Shown: one piece after another, positions 16,348-26,390 of the stretch
Layout of the letters: each line of letters opens with the position of its first letter
Position numbering within the stretch: the stretch's first letter is position 1
Source of the DNA: Gynurincola endophyticus
GTDB lineage: Bacteria; Bacteroidota; Bacteroidia; Chitinophagales; Chitinophagaceae
Length of the DNA stretch: 64,000 nt
NCBI RefSeq assembly: GCF_003991195.1
Contig: NZ_RCWL01000002.1
Span: forward strand, 434,001-498,000
Direction of reading: 5' to 3'
Program-made: the position numbers and the translations under genes
The notes under the pieces: model-generated
What the model was told of the DNA's origin: nothing
Seen by the model: only the letters and a program-made list of their open reading frames with translations
Databases searched by the model: none

Positions 16348-18759
16348 ATGACCCGTATAGTTAAAATATTTTGGAAAGTTTTTTTCATTGGTTTATTAAC
16401 AGGCTTTTTATTCCTGTTATTAATCAACTGGGGTGTTTTTGGTAAGATGCCTTCATTAGCAGAGTTAGAAAACCCTACCATGTCGTTGGCCACGGAAGTT
16501 TTTGCGGAAGACGGCCAGCTGATGGGACGTTACTATACTACCCGAAGTAACCGGACACACGTAAAATATAGTGAAATCTCAAAAACGGTGATTGATGCGC
16601 TTGTATCTACCGAAGATGAGCGTTTTTATAACCACGCCGGTATTGACGGTAAAGCATTATTAAGAGCTGTTACTTCTTTTGGTACCGACGGAGGAGCGAG
16701 TACCATTACGCAGCAATTAGCGCTGAATATGTTTGAAGAGCCGCGTTCAAAAAACAAAATCAAGCGTGTTTTTCAGAAACTCAAAGAAAATATCATCGCC
16801 ATTAAACTGGAGAGAAACTTTACCAAAGAAGAAATACTGGCGCTTTACCTGAATACCGTTCCATTCAGTGATAACGTTTTGGGTATTAAAAATGCCAGCC
16901 GTACTTTCTTTTCAAAAGACCCGAACGAATTATCTTATTCAGAAGCCGCTGTACTGATCGGAATGCTGAAAGGACCTTCATTGTACAATCCGAGAACAAA
17001 ATATCAGTCTGCCTTAAACCGCAGAAACACGGTACTGAGCCAGATGGTCAGAAATGATGTGATCTCTACTGATGAAGCGGAGAAATTCAAAAAAGATTCA
17101 ATTGTTTTAAAATATAAGAAAACTGACCAGAACAACGGTATAGCACCATATTTTCTGGATGTGATGCGTGAAGAATTAAAAACATGGGCGAGTAAAAATT
17201 ATAAATCAGACGGAAGTGCTTACAACATTTACACAGACGGTTTAAAAATTTATACCACTATCAATCCAACACTCCAACTGTATGCGGAAGAAGCTGTAGC
17301 CAAACACTTACCCGTTTTACAAAGAGCATTGGAAGCACAAAATAGTGTGAAGAAAGGTACTGTATGGAAAGGCCGTGATAATATTCTCGAAGCGGCAATG
17401 AAAAACAGCGACCGCTGGAAAAACATGAAAGAAGATTCTGTATCGGAAGCGAATATCAGAAAATCATTCACTCAAAAAGTTCCGATGAAAGTATTCGCCT
17501 GGAACTCTAAGCGTGAAAAAGATACGGTGATGACGCCGATGGACTCAATCAAGTATCACCGTGCAATTCTCCAAACTGCATTTATGGCGATGGACCCTGT
17601 AAGCGGTGCCGTAAAAGCATGGGTGGGAGGTGTAGATTTCAAGAATTTTAAATACGACCACGTTAACTTAAGAACCAAACGCCAGGTGGGTTCAACCATC
17701 AAACCGTTTTTATATGCATTGGCAGTAGAAGAGTATGGTTTTACTCCTGAAACAGAATGTGAAGACCGTCAGCAATTCTTTCCGCCGAATCAATATGTGC
17801 CGGCCCGAGACCGTGGACATGACGGTACCAGAACTATGGCAAATGCACTGGCATGGTCGGTGAACGAAGTAGCAGCCTATATTATCAAACAAACTACTCC
17901 TGAACGATTTGCAAAGTTCATCGGAGATATTAATATACCTACGAAAGTAGACCCGTATCCTTCTATCAGTTTAGGTTCCTGTGACCTGAGTTTATTTGAA
18001 ATGATGTGGGGATACACGATGTTCCCTTCAGGCGGCTTCAGTACAAAACCGATTTACATTACGCGAATTGAAGATAAGAACGGAAATGTACTGGCGAGCT
18101 TTGATACCGAAAGAAAAGAAGTGATTAACGAACGTACGGCTTATACCATGAACAAAATGATGCAGGGAGTGGTTGACTACGGAACCGCTGCCGGTTTAAG
18201 AAACCGTATAGGTGTAGTTGAAATGGGGGGTAAAACCGGTACAACCAACGATAACTCTGATGCATGGTTTATGGGCTTTACGCCTGAATTACTGGCCGGT
18301 GTCTGGATCGGTTGTGACGATCGTTTCATCCGTTTGGAAAGTAATCTGGGTTATGGTGGTGCAGCCGCACGGCCGATCTGGGAGACTTTCTTCAGTCAGG
18401 TAGTAAAAGATAAAACCATTGCACTCGATAAATCTGCGAGATTTCCTGAACCACAGAATATGACACAGGAAGTTTATTATGATATGAGTGTAATTGAACA
18501 CGTTCCTCCTCCGGGTGCCGAAGGCCAGGATGTTGGAAACGGTAGAATTGAAGATTATCTCGGAGTTCCAGATAAACAAAATATTCCTTTAGAATCAAAA
18601 CAGGCACAGGAAGAATTAAAGATTTTACAGGAAGCATTAAATCCTAAAAATCAACCAAAAGAAAAGAAAGCCGATACAACGAAACAAGAACCGGAAGAGA
18701 AGAAAAAAACCGGCTTCTTTAAAAGAGTATTTAAAGGAAAAGAAAATAAAGACAACTAA
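16348..18759 (+). CDS. Class A penicillin-binding protein (PBP1A-type transglycosylase/transpeptidase)
   Basis: An 803-residue bifunctional peptidoglycan synthase. One N-terminal membrane helix (about 9-30) is followed by the GT51 glycosyltransferase domain with TEDERFYNHAGID (catalytic Glu89), GGASTITQQLALN and LERNFTKEEILALYLN. The transpeptidase domain has the active-site SxxK in GSTIKPFLY (about residue 449), an SVN motif and KTGTTNDNSDAWFMG (about 628). The C-terminal tail is charged and low-complexity (KEKKADTTKQEPEEKKK). It follows the PorW-like gene by about 90 bp and ends in a strong terminator. Confidence 0.96.
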   Translation: MTRIVKIFWKVFFIGLLTGFLFLLLINWGVFGKMPSLAELENPTMSLATEVFAEDGQLMGRYYTTRSNRTHVKYSEISKTVIDALVSTEDERFYNHAGIDGKALLRAVTSFGTDGGASTITQQLALNMFEEPRSKNKIKRVFQKLKENIIAIKLERNFTKEEILALYLNTVPFSDNVLGIKNASRTFFSKDPNELSYSEAAVLIGMLKGPSLYNPRTKYQSALNRRNTVLSQMVRNDVISTDEAEKFKKDSIVLKYKKTDQNNGIAPYFLDVMREELKTWASKNYKSDGSAYNIYTDGLKIYTTINPTLQLYAEEAVAKHLPVLQRALEAQNSVKKGTVWKGRDNILEAAMKNSDRWKNMKEDSVSEANIRKSFTQKVPMKVFAWNSKREKDTVMTPMDSIKYHRAILQTAFMAMDPVSGAVKAWVGGVDFKNFKYDHVNLRTKRQVGSTIKPFLYALAVEEYGFTPETECEDRQQFFPPNQYVPARDRGHDGTRTMANALAWSVNEVAAYIIKQTTPERFAKFIGDINIPTKVDPYPSISLGSCDLSLFEMMWGYTMFPSGGFSTKPIYITRIEDKNGNVLASFDTERKEVINERTAYTMNKMMQGVVDYGTAAGLRNRIGVVEMGGKTGTTNDNSDAWFMGFTPELLAGVWIGCDDRFIRLESNLGYGGAAARPIWETFFSQVVKDKTIALDKSARFPEPQNMTQEVYYDMSVIEHVPPPGAEGQDVGNGRIEDYLGVPDKQNIPLESKQAQEELKILQEALNPKNQPKEKKADTTKQEPEEKKKTGFFKRVFKGKENKDN

Positions 18760-18760
18760 A

Positions 18761-18795
18761 AATAAAACTCCGGATGCTACATCCGGAGTTTTATT
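18761..18795. terminator. Bidirectional terminator after PBP1A
   Basis: A 16-bp perfect stem, AATAAAACTCCGGATG (18761-18776) with its complement (18780-18795) and loop CTA, is flanked by A and T runs; it separates convergent genes. Confidence 0.92.
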
Positions 18796-18836
18796 TTATT
18801 AGAGGTGCTATAGCACCCGTTCAAAATGTTTAAAGA

Positions 18837-19181
18837 TTAATATCCATATAATAAAGATCTTTTATGCTTCTTGTATTTTAAAAACTGATCGTCATTTAAA
18901 ATACTCTTGTACATAATATCACGTTTATCCTCCACTTTCTGCATATAAAAACTTAAAGAATCAGTTGGAATATTGCTTTTATAAATCACTTGTGATTCTG
19001 CAAACAATCTTGCTGTAACACTATGAATACTATCTTTCTGAATTTTATTTAAGAATAAGGAGTCTGTCATTCTGTTCGCAATAGATGCAGCCCGGTGATG
19101 AATATCAACATCATTTGTCTGAGCATTTGCTCCAATACATGATAGCAGAATAAGCAGGCAAAGAATGGATTGTTTTTTCAT
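18837..19181 (-). CDS. Small secreted protein of unknown function
   Basis: From ATG 19181 this is a 114-residue protein with signal peptide MKKQSILCLLILLSCIGANA, followed by a predicted all-helical mature part (SIANRMTDSLFLNKIQKDS ... FYMQKVEDKRD) and a basic end (KKHKRSLLYGY). An upstream in-frame ATG at 19199 adds six residues and cannot be excluded. The helical, periplasmic, LTxxQ/CpxP-like look is suggestive only. It is monocistronic and convergent with PBP1A. Confidence 0.65.
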   Translation of the reverse strand: MKKQSILCLLILLSCIGANAQTNDVDIHHRAASIANRMTDSLFLNKIQKDSIHSVTARLFAESQVIYKSNIPTDSLSFYMQKVEDKRDIMYKSILNDDQFLKYKKHKRSLLYGY

Positions 19182-19292
19182 ATTCCTTAAAGTTTTCATT
19201 GTTTAAAGCTATCTATATAAATAAACTTTTAGCCTGATTTTCATTTTTTTTAAAAGTTTTTATATAGAATCTTCATGAAACCTTAAGTAATA

Positions 19293-19330
19293 TTACTCAT
19301 ATGGGGAGACTTGAATCTCCACATGAGTAA
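19293..19330. terminator. Hairpin in the gap between the small secreted protein and the TlpA-like gene
   Basis: TTACTCATATGGGGAGA (19293-19309) pairs, apart from a one-base bulge, with TCTCCACATGAGTAA (19316-19330). It has no strong flanking T-run. It may be a backup terminator or a structured RNA element. The rest of this 230-bp gap holds no gene. Confidence 0.45.
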
Positions 19331-19372
19331 TAACTATTGTGTTTAGCCCGCAGGAAAGAACTCATTAAAAAG

Positions 19373-19423
19373 AAACTGCCCTTCTTTTTACCTGTTCTTA
19401 TTTCAGGAAAAGAGGGCAGTTTT
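19373..19423 (-). terminator. Terminator of the his/trp block (after the TlpA-like gene)
   Basis: AAACTGCCC (from 19373) pairs with GGGCAGTTT (ending 19423), with AAGAA/TTCTT-rich inner pairs. Read on the minus strand it is followed by TTTCTTTTT. It lies 9 bp beyond the TlpA-like stop codon. Confidence 0.8.
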
Positions 19424-19431
19424 AAATATTA

Positions 19432-20511
19432 TTACAAATTTTCTTTTAAGAATTGAATCAAAGCCGGACCTCTTAATTCTTTTGCAATGATTTTGCCATC
19501 AGGATCGATCAATAAATTGTATGGAATGGTACCGATATTAAAAAGCCCGGATACTTCATTCTGCCAACCTCTTAAATCGCTTAACTGGCGCCATACCAAT
19601 CCATCCTGTTTAATAGCTTCCAGCCAGTTGTTACGGTCATTGTCTAAAGAAACACCTAATACAGTAAAGTTTTTGTCTTTGAATTGATTATAGGCGTTTA
19701 CAATATTCGGATTTTCATCTCTGCACGGTTTACACCAGCTCGCCCAAAAATCGATTAGTACATATTTTCCTCTGTATTCGCTGACAGATACCTCTACCCC
19801 ATCCACATCTTTCTGTTTAAAGTCGGGAATAACGGTACCGATTTTTCCCAGCGACATTACTTCAATCAGTTTTTTCAACTCTTTGCCATAAGTAGATTGC
19901 TGGCTGGCCGGTGCCAGTTCTCCGTAAACAAGTTCCAGCTCTTCACCATCCCACTCTAACAACTCAAAAACCATGATCGGCAACAAAGCGGTGATACTTG
20001 ATTCAGCGTGCTTCTGAATAAAATCCATAGTTTCTGTTTGCAAAGTGTCTTTAGCTTCCAGGTATTGCTGATACAAACTATCCTGCGGGCCCTGACCGCT
20101 GTTTAGCTTTTGCACAAATCCGTTAATCTTTGTAAAATGTTTGTTTACGAAGGCGTCGAATTGTTGATATTCAGGATGATATTTTGAATTATTTACTTCA
20201 ACAGCAAAAGTGTCTTTAAGAGATACATTCAGATCAACCGTTTCATTATAGATATACAATTGAATCGGACGGGGAACACCATCAATATAAGCCACCATAA
20301 GAGTCGGTTCTTTTAATTGTCCCGACATATTAAATGAATTACCAATAATCGGTGCTTTACCAAGTGTATCACCGTTTACCAGATTAATGGCAACAATATT
20401 TTGAAAATCTTTATCTGAATCGATTTTTCCTTTAATGACAAATAAAGATTGGGCAGATGCAAAAAATGGAAAAGCAATTGCCAGTACACCACTTAACAGT
20501 TTATTGAGCAT
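19432..20511 (-). CDS. TlpA-like thioredoxin-fold protein with N-terminal DUF4369-type domain
   Basis: A 359-residue secreted protein: signal peptide MLNKLLSGVLAIAFPFFASAQ, an N-terminal beta-rich domain of DUF4369 type (FVIKGKIDSDKDFQN ... GQLKEPTLMVAYIDG), a helical linker, and a C-terminal TlpA/AhpC-TSA domain with VLIDFWASWCKPCRDENP (redox motif CKPC). It should reduce or isomerise disulfides in the periplasm. It overlaps the end of hisIE by 11 bp and is followed directly by a terminator, so it is the last gene of the his/trp transcript, though unrelated to amino-acid synthesis. Confidence 0.88.
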   Translation of the reverse strand: MLNKLLSGVLAIAFPFFASAQSLFVIKGKIDSDKDFQNIVAINLVNGDTLGKAPIIGNSFNMSGQLKEPTLMVAYIDGVPRPIQLYIYNETVDLNVSLKDTFAVEVNNSKYHPEYQQFDAFVNKHFTKINGFVQKLNSGQGPQDSLYQQYLEAKDTLQTETMDFIQKHAESSITALLPIMVFELLEWDGEELELVYGELAPASQQSTYGKELKKLIEVMSLGKIGTVIPDFKQKDVDGVEVSVSEYRGKYVLIDFWASWCKPCRDENPNIVNAYNQFKDKNFTVLGVSLDNDRNNWLEAIKQDGLVWRQLSDLRGWQNEVSGLFNIGTIPYNLLIDPDGKIIAKELRGPALIQFLKENL

Positions 20512-21097
20512 GTCGTTCTTTTAATATATTAACTACGTCGTTCAGACGATATCCTTTTGCATTTAGTAATATCAGATAATGAAACAATAAGTCTGCCGAT
20601 TCGTTCAAAAACAGCTCATCATTATCATCTTTTGCTTCAATTACAACTTCTACAGCTTCTTCACCCACTTTCTGGGCAATTTTATTGATTCCTTTACTGA
20701 ATAGTTTTTTCACATAACTTTTTTCCTCGTCGCCGGATCTTCGTTGCTCGATAATATTTTCGAGATAGGTTAAAAATCCGCCTTGCAGATTTTTTTCATT
20801 CCAGCAGGTATCAGCACCGGTATGGCAGGTTGGCCCAACAGGTTGAACCTGAATCAATAATGAGTCTGCGTCGCAATCTAATAAAATTTTTTTAACCAAT
20901 AGAAAATTGCCGCTCTCCTCTCCTTTAGTCCATAACCGGTTTTTCGTTCTGCTAAAGAAAGTGACTTTACCTTCTTCATTGGTTTTACGAAAAGCCGCTT
21001 CATTCATAAACCCCAGCATCAGCACTTTACAAGTATCAACATCCTGGATGATTGCAGGTACTAATCCATCTGTATATTTAGAGAAATTGATAGTCAT
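20501..21097 (-). CDS. hisIE: Bifunctional phosphoribosyl-AMP cyclohydrolase / phosphoribosyl-ATP pyrophosphatase
   Basis: A 198-residue fusion catalysing steps 2 and 3 of histidine synthesis. The N-terminal HisI domain shows the metal-site segments VTFFSRTKNRLWTKGEESGN and PTCHTGADTCW. The C-terminal HisE domain has INKIAQKVGEEAVEVVIEAK and ESADLLFHYLILL. The 52-bp gap from hisF contains no promoter or terminator I can identify. The stop overlaps the TlpA-like gene start. Confidence 0.96.
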   Translation of the reverse strand: MTINFSKYTDGLVPAIIQDVDTCKVLMLGFMNEAAFRKTNEEGKVTFFSRTKNRLWTKGEESGNFLLVKKILLDCDADSLLIQVQPVGPTCHTGADTCWNEKNLQGGFLTYLENIIEQRRSGDEEKSYVKKLFSKGINKIAQKVGEEAVEVVIEAKDDNDELFLNESADLLFHYLILLNAKGYRLNDVVNILKERHAQ

Positions 21098-21149
21098 TTC
21101 TTTATATTTTAAGAAAATACATATTCGTTTTTTATGTATTTTTTGTGTA

Positions 21150-21908
21150 TTATAATCTAATGGGCAGTCCTTTTTCCGAGAGATATTGTTTCAGCCCGGG
21201 AATACCGACTTCTTTAAAATGGAAGATAGAAGCTGCAAGCGCTGCATCTGCCTGTCCTTTTAAAAAGATCTCTTCAAAATGTGCTGCGTTACCGCCACCG
21301 CCGCTGGCAATGACCGGAACGGATAAGTTTGTTGCCAGTTGCCGGGTAATATCTACGGCAAAGCCTTGTTTCGTTCCGTCGTGGTTCATGGAAGTGAGTA
21401 ATATTTCTCCGGCTCCACGTTCCACCGCTTCACGGGCCCAGTCAAAACACCTGGTATCGGTTTTTACTCTTCCACCGTTTAAATACACATACCATTCGCC
21501 ATCTTCTTCTAACCGGGTATCTATTGCCAAAACAACACATTGGGCACCAAATTGTTTAGCCATTTCTGTTAATACCGCAGGATTTTTATAAGCGGCAGTA
21601 TTGATGGATATTTTATCGGCTCCGTTTTCCAGTAACAGACTTACGTCTTCCACCGTACTGATACCACCTCCTACTGTAAAGGGAATATTGATATGATGAG
21701 CAATACGGTTTACCAGTTCTTTTAATGTTTTACGTTTTTCGTTGGTAGCAGTGATATCCAGAAATACCAGTTCATCGGCCCCTTCGGCGGCGTATCTGGC
21801 TCCCAGTTCTACCGGATCACCGGCATCCCGTAGCTCTACAAAGTTCGTACCCTTTACGGTTCTTCCGTCTTTAATATCCAAACAAGGGATAATTCTTTTA
21901 CACAACAT
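21150..21908 (-). CDS. hisF: Imidazole glycerol phosphate synthase cyclase subunit
   Basis: A 252-residue (beta/alpha)8 barrel that, with HisH, makes imidazole glycerol phosphate and AICAR. It begins [20 protein letters not shown], the canonical HisF start carrying the catalytic Asp (CLD). Later segments [16 protein letters not shown] and [17 protein letters not shown] are typical phosphate and active-site loops. It starts 3 bp after the hisA stop. Confidence 0.97.
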   Translation of the reverse strand: MLCKRIIPCLDIKDGRTVKGTNFVELRDAGDPVELGARYAAEGADELVFLDITATNEKRKTLKELVNRIAHHINIPFTVGGGISTVEDVSLLLENGADKISINTAAYKNPAVLTEMAKQFGAQCVVLAIDTRLEEDGEWYVYLNGGRVKTDTRCFDWAREAVERGAGEILLTSMNHDGTKQGFAVDITRQLATNLSVPVIASGGGGNAAHFEEIFLKGQADAALAASIFHFKEVGIPGLKQYLSEKGLPIRL

Positions 21909-21911
21909 ATT

Positions 21912-22640
21912 TTATGATTGTTGAGCCTGAAAGGCTTTTAGTTCGCTCATTGAGATTCTGTTTTCATAAATCGCCTTACCGATAATCACTGCGTTACATC
22001 CGATCGCAGCCAGCTCTTCTACATCTTTCATCGTAGCAACTCCGCCACTGGCTATAAAATGAAGGCCGGGATAATGTTCAATAATTTTTTTATAAAGATC
22101 AACAGAAGGACCTTCCAAACGACCATCTTTGCTTACATCGGTACAAAATACCTGTTTTATACCCCGTTGCTGATAATCACTCAGAAAATCTATAATTGAA
22201 ATGTCTGTGGTTTCGAGCCATCCGCCTACCGCAATTTTTTCATTTTTGACATCAGCTCCCAGCAAAAATTTATCTGCACCGAAACCAGTTAACCACGATT
22301 GAAAAGTCAGCGGGTCTTTAACAGCCAGGCTTCCTATAGTAGCAAAGTGGCTGCCTGAGTCAAATACGATCTGCAGGTCTTTTTGTGTTTTTATTCCTCC
22401 GCCAAAATCAATCACCAGTTTCGTTTTACCGGCTATCTGTTCGAGCACTTTCCAGTTTTTTACAGCACCGGCTTTAGCGCCGTCAAGATCCACCAGGTGC
22501 AAACGCATCAAACCTGCGTCTTCAAACTGCCTGGCTACTTCTAAAGGATTTTCGTTGTATATTTTTTTCCGGGTATAATCACCTTCGGTTAATCGCACGC
22601 ACTTACCATCAATAATATCTATAGCAGGAATTATTTCCAT
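21912..22640 (-). CDS. hisA: ProFAR isomerase (phosphoribosylformimino-AICAR isomerase)
   Basis: A 242-residue (beta/alpha)8 barrel for the fourth histidine step. It begins MEIIPAIDIIDGKCVRLTEG with the catalytic Asp (AIDI). The second catalytic region CTDVSKDGRLEGPS and the phosphate loop HFIASGGVATMKDVEEL are present. It starts 2 bp after the GNAT gene and is followed by hisF. Confidence 0.97.
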   Translation of the reverse strand: MEIIPAIDIIDGKCVRLTEGDYTRKKIYNENPLEVARQFEDAGLMRLHLVDLDGAKAGAVKNWKVLEQIAGKTKLVIDFGGGIKTQKDLQIVFDSGSHFATIGSLAVKDPLTFQSWLTGFGADKFLLGADVKNEKIAVGGWLETTDISIIDFLSDYQQRGIKQVFCTDVSKDGRLEGPSVDLYKKIIEHYPGLHFIASGGVATMKDVEELAAIGCNAVIIGKAIYENRISMSELKAFQAQQS

Positions 22641-22642
22641 TC

Positions 22643-23056
22643 TTAAAATGTTTTTTTCATGATGACGAATCGGAGGCCATATTTTTCATAGGATTGTCCG
22701 TCTTCTGTTAAACCGAATTTTTTGTAATAATCAGCAGCAGATTGTCTTGCATTGCACCAAACATTTTCTGCGCCCTGGTCTTGTATCCAACCCAACACGC
22801 CATTGAGCAATTGAGTGCCATAGCCTTTATTCTGAAATGCAGGCAGCGTAGCAAACTTCCTGAATTGATAACTCGTGCCGATATTTTCAACGGACACGAC
22901 CGATATTATTTTGCCATCAACGGCGAAGCCGAAGTGAGTGGCAACAGCATCATTATCCAACTTAACGATATCGATCAGATGACCGGGATACATAGCTTCA
23001 TGCCGGATAGCCCATATCAAAGGAAGATCATCTGGTGTCAACTGTTTGAATGCCAT
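22643..23056 (-). CDS. GNAT-family acetyltransferase inside the his operon
   Basis: A 137-residue GNAT domain: FRKFATLPAFQNKGYGTQLLNGV contains the acetyl-CoA loop (QNKGYG), and the end (YKKFGLTEDGQSYEKYGLRFVIMKK) is typical. It lies between hisH and hisA, overlapping the hisH stop as TAATG and ending 2 bp before hisA, so its translation is tightly coupled to the histidine enzymes. No histidine-pathway step requires it. It may acetylate a pathway-related metabolite or be a passenger; the substrate is unknown. Confidence 0.85.
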   Translation of the reverse strand: MAFKQLTPDDLPLIWAIRHEAMYPGHLIDIVKLDNDAVATHFGFAVDGKIISVVSVENIGTSYQFRKFATLPAFQNKGYGTQLLNGVLGWIQDQGAENVWCNARQSAADYYKKFGLTEDGQSYEKYGLRFVIMKKTF

Positions 23057-23658
23057 TATAAATCTAAAAAGTTTTTTAACAACAATTCTCCGTAATCTGC
23101 AGATTTCTCAGGGTGAAACTGTACCCCGTAAAAGTTATTCCTGTTCAAAGCAACCGTATAAGGTTGAATATATTTTGTAACCCCGATTGTATCCTCACAT
23201 ATTTCTGCGTAATATGAATGCACAAAATAAAAATAAGTTTCGTTGGGTATATTTTTAAATAAAGGAGATTGCATATCATATACTTTATTCCAACCGATCT
23301 GCGGTACTTTCAAAGGATGCTCTTCTTTTTGCGGAAGGTCTCCAAAGTTTTTTACAGGTGTATTGAAAATACCTAAACAATCAACATTTCCTTCGGTCGT
23401 ATGCGTGCACATCAATTGCATACCCAAACAAATTCCAAGAACCGGTTGTTCGAGTTGCGCAATTACTTTGTCTAAAGCTCTTTCTCTAAGGTATGCCATG
23501 GCTGTAGAAGCTTCTCCTACACCGGGAAAAATAACCCTGTCGGCAGATTGAATTGTTTCGATATCATCAGACACTATTGCTGCTGTTCCGATACGCTCCA
23601 GCGCATACAAAACAGATTGTGTATTGCCTGCGTTATATTTTATGATAACAGTTTTCAT
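23056..23658 (-). CDS. hisH: Imidazole glycerol phosphate synthase glutamine amidotransferase subunit
   Basis: A 200-residue class I glutaminase that supplies ammonia to HisF. It has the start MKTVIIKYNAGNTQSVLYAL, oxyanion strand IFPGVGEAS, nucleophile Cys in GICLGMQLM, and the His/Glu pair in GVQFHPEKS. It lies 61 bp downstream of trpA with no convincing terminator or promoter between them, so it is probably read from the trp transcript. It is separated from hisB by the complete trp operon. Confidence 0.96.
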   Translation of the reverse strand: MKTVIIKYNAGNTQSVLYALERIGTAAIVSDDIETIQSADRVIFPGVGEASTAMAYLRERALDKVIAQLEQPVLGICLGMQLMCTHTTEGNVDCLGIFNTPVKNFGDLPQKEEHPLKVPQIGWNKVYDMQSPLFKNIPNETYFYFVHSYYAEICEDTIGVTKYIQPYTVALNRNNFYGVQFHPEKSADYGELLLKNFLDL

Positions 23659-23719
23659 ACTGGTAAGTGTTATTGATAAAATGGAAACTTTGAGTACTTA
23701 AAAGCATTTTTATTATATT

Positions 23720-24499
23720 TTATCCCTTTACTTCGAGAATTTTTTCAACAAACATATTCGTAGCTGTTATCGGATCGGTATATTCTTTTAAAGATTTTAC
23801 AAATGCAGTTCCGATAATTGCACCGTTGGCATGTTCACCCGCGGCTTCAAAACTTTCTTTGTTTTTAATACCGAATCCGACCAGTATCGGGTTGTTTAAC
23901 CTGTAAGACTTCAGTTTTTCCAGATAAGCGCTTACCTGATGCATATCTTTATCTTTACCGGTAGTAGAAGAAGAAGACACGGCGTATAAAAAACCGCTAC
24001 TCAACTGGTCTAACCGGCGCACGCGTTCTTCAGAAGTTTCGGGTGTAACCAGAAATACGAAATCGAGGTTATATTTTTTTAGTATGGAACCGTATACTGT
24101 TTCAAATTCATGAGCGGGCAAATCGGGTAAGATGAGCCCGTCGATACCTACTGCTTTTGCGTCTGCACAAAACTTTTCAAAACCGTATTGCAATACCGGG
24201 TTCATATACCCCATTAACAAAACCGGGATATGAATATATTCTCTGAATTGTTTCAACTGTTCAAACAAAGTAGCAATCGTCATCCCGTTCTTCAGTGCAA
24301 TAGCAGAAGTTTCCTGAATTACCGGTCCGTCTGCCAGGGGATCACTATATGGCATACCCAGTTCAATCAGGTCAACTCCTTTGTTTTGCAGTGCCCGCAT
24401 AAGGGGCAATGTATCATTCAGCTGCGGATAGCCTGCTGTAAAATAGATATTGAGAACGTTTTTGTTTTTCCGATGAAACAAATCATTTAAGCGACTCAT
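23720..24499 (-). CDS. trpA: Tryptophan synthase alpha subunit
   Basis: A 259-residue (beta/alpha)8 barrel that cleaves indole-3-glycerol phosphate to indole. The catalytic Glu is in VDLIELGMPYSDPLADGP, followed by the Asp-containing loop GIDGLILPDLP and phosphate loop NPILVGFGIKNKES. It is encoded 10 bp after trpB and is the last trp gene before hisH. Confidence 0.97.
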   Translation of the reverse strand: MSRLNDLFHRKNKNVLNIYFTAGYPQLNDTLPLMRALQNKGVDLIELGMPYSDPLADGPVIQETSAIALKNGMTIATLFEQLKQFREYIHIPVLLMGYMNPVLQYGFEKFCADAKAVGIDGLILPDLPAHEFETVYGSILKKYNLDFVFLVTPETSEERVRRLDQLSSGFLYAVSSSSTTGKDKDMHQVSAYLEKLKSYRLNNPILVGFGIKNKESFEAAGEHANGAIIGTAFVKSLKEYTDPITATNMFVEKILEVKG

Positions 24500-24509
24500 A
24501 TGCTTTTTA

Positions 24510-25721
24510 TTAATAGCTTTTCAAAGCGTTCATGTATGTATTCAAATCTTTATCTCCTCTTCCACTCAGGCAGATAACAATTGTTGCTCCTTTCTGGAGG
24601 TCTTTTACTTTTGCGTCGAGTTGTGCCAGTGCTGCAATGGCGTGTGCTGATTCCAATGCAGGAATAATTCCTTCCAGTTTAGTTAATTCGAAAGCCGCCT
24701 TGAGGGCTTCTTCATCAGTAGCAGCTAAAAACGTTCCTCTTTTTGATTGGAATAAATGTGCATGCAGCGGGCCTATTCCGGGATAATCAAGTCCGGCCGA
24801 AATACTGTGTGGCTCAATAACTTGTCCGTCTGACGTTTGCATTACCAGGCTTTTTGATCCATGCAGAATGCCAGGTGCTCCCAGTTGGGTGGTAGCTGCC
24901 GACAAACCGGAATTAACACCGTGGCCGGCGGCTTCGACTGCTACAATTTTCACCGTTGGTTCTTCCAGAAAATGATAAAACATACCAGCTGCGTTAGATC
25001 CGCCACCAACACAAGCCATTACCAGATCGGGTAACGAATTACCGGTTTGCTCGAATAGTTGTTTACGTGTTTCTTCACTGATAATACTTTGAAACCTTGC
25101 TACCATATCGGGGTAAGGGTGCGGCCCCACAACCGATCCGATGATGTAATGCGTTTCGAGCGGTTCATTAATCCAGGCTCTGATAGCTTCATTGGTAGCA
25201 TCTTTCAGTGTTTTAGATCCACTGGTTGCCGGAATCACTTTAGCGCCAAGCATATTCATTCGCGCAACATTGGGTGCCTGACGGGCGATATCCACTTCGC
25301 CCATGTAAACATCACATTCCATGCCCATTAATGCACAAACGGTAGCTGTTGCAACGCCGTGTTGCCCGGCACCGGTTTCTGCAATAATCTTAGTTTTTCC
25401 TAACCGTCTGGCCAGTAAAATCTGACCGATGGTATTATTAATTTTGTGCGCGCCGGTATGACAAAGGTCTTCACGTTTCAGATAAACATTAAACCCGTAA
25501 CGTTCGCTCAATCTTTTGGCGAGGTATAAAGGCGTTGGCCTTCCTACATAGTCTTTCAACAATTGCTGAAACTCCTGTTGAAAGTCTTGATCGTACATAA
25601 TTTTCAGGTACTCACTTTTGAGCTGCTCTACATTTCTGAACAGCATTTCAGGAATGAATGCTCCACCGAATTCGCCATAGTAACCGTACTGGTCTGGCTC
25701 TTGATATAACTTTGTACTCAT
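24510..25721 (-). CDS. trpB: Tryptophan synthase beta subunit
   Basis: A 403-residue PLP enzyme that joins indole to serine. The N-terminus [16 protein letters not shown] is canonical. The PLP lysine is in [15 protein letters not shown], the catalytic Glu region in AETGAGQHG, and the PLP phosphate site in [13 protein letters not shown]. Length is standard. It lies 17 bp downstream of trpF. Confidence 0.98.
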   Translation of the reverse strand: MSTKLYQEPDQYGYYGEFGGAFIPEMLFRNVEQLKSEYLKIMYDQDFQQEFQQLLKDYVGRPTPLYLAKRLSERYGFNVYLKREDLCHTGAHKINNTIGQILLARRLGKTKIIAETGAGQHGVATATVCALMGMECDVYMGEVDIARQAPNVARMNMLGAKVIPATSGSKTLKDATNEAIRAWINEPLETHYIIGSVVGPHPYPDMVARFQSIISEETRKQLFEQTGNSLPDLVMACVGGGSNAAGMFYHFLEEPTVKIVAVEAAGHGVNSGLSAATTQLGAPGILHGSKSLVMQTSDGQVIEPHSISAGLDYPGIGPLHAHLFQSKRGTFLAATDEEALKAAFELTKLEGIIPALESAHAIAALAQLDAKVKDLQKGATIVICLSGRGDKDLNTYMNALKSY

Positions 25722-25738
25722 GTTGAAAAAAAATGCGA

Positions 25739-26365
25739 TTAAAGCTGTTGGGTAAACTCTTTAATCAGTTGAATATTTTTCACTCCGGGTGACACTTCAA
25801 ATTTGCTGTTAACATCAATGGCAAATAAGTTTTTAGCAACGGGATCCAGTTCGAACTCTTTTAACGACGGCGCATCATCAGGTTCAATACCTCCACTCAG
25901 AAAAAAAGGTTTTCCGATATTTAATCCTTTCAGAATATTCCAGTTAAACTTTTTTCCTGTACCACCATAACCGGCTCCCATTGTATCGAATAAAAACATA
26001 TCGCAGTAATCCATATAAGGATAGATCATCCATTCCACACTATCGTTATCACTCAACCTGAAAGCTTTGATTACAGAAACATAGTCTGCAATCTTTTCAC
26101 AAAACTTAGGTGATTCATCGCCATGAAGCTGTACCATATGCAATCTGCATTCGTCTACCATTTGCAGTACTTCTTCAACTGTTGAATTTACGAATACACC
26201 TACTTTATTGATAGTGTTTATTTTCCGTATTTGTTCAACCGTCATGTGCCTGAGGGCATATCTCGGACTTTTCTGATAAAAGATAAATCCGGCAAAATCT
26301 GCTCCTGCGTCAGGTAATTGTTGTACCTGATCTATCAAAGTCATTCCGCATACTTTTACTCTCAT
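25739..26365 (-). CDS. trpF: Phosphoribosylanthranilate isomerase
   Basis: A 208-residue barrel that performs the Amadori rearrangement before IGP synthesis. The catalytic Cys is in RVKVCGMT, the catalytic Asp in [17 protein letters not shown], and the phosphate loops in [14 protein letters not shown]. It is a separate gene here, not fused to trpC. Confidence 0.96.
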   Translation of the reverse strand: MRVKVCGMTLIDQVQQLPDAGADFAGFIFYQKSPRYALRHMTVEQIRKINTINKVGVFVNSTVEEVLQMVDECRLHMVQLHGDESPKFCEKIADYVSVIKAFRLSDNDSVEWMIYPYMDYCDMFLFDTMGAGYGGTGKKFNWNILKGLNIGKPFFLSGGIEPDDAPSLKEFELDPVAKNLFAIDVNSKFEVSPGVKNIQLIKEFTQQL

Positions 26366-26390
26366 AATGGTAGTAGTTATTTTGCGGCAA

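Noticed and set aside
19293-19330. Hairpin considered as a small RNA gene
   Set aside because: Only a single stem with no promoter seen; listed as a hairpin of uncertain role instead.
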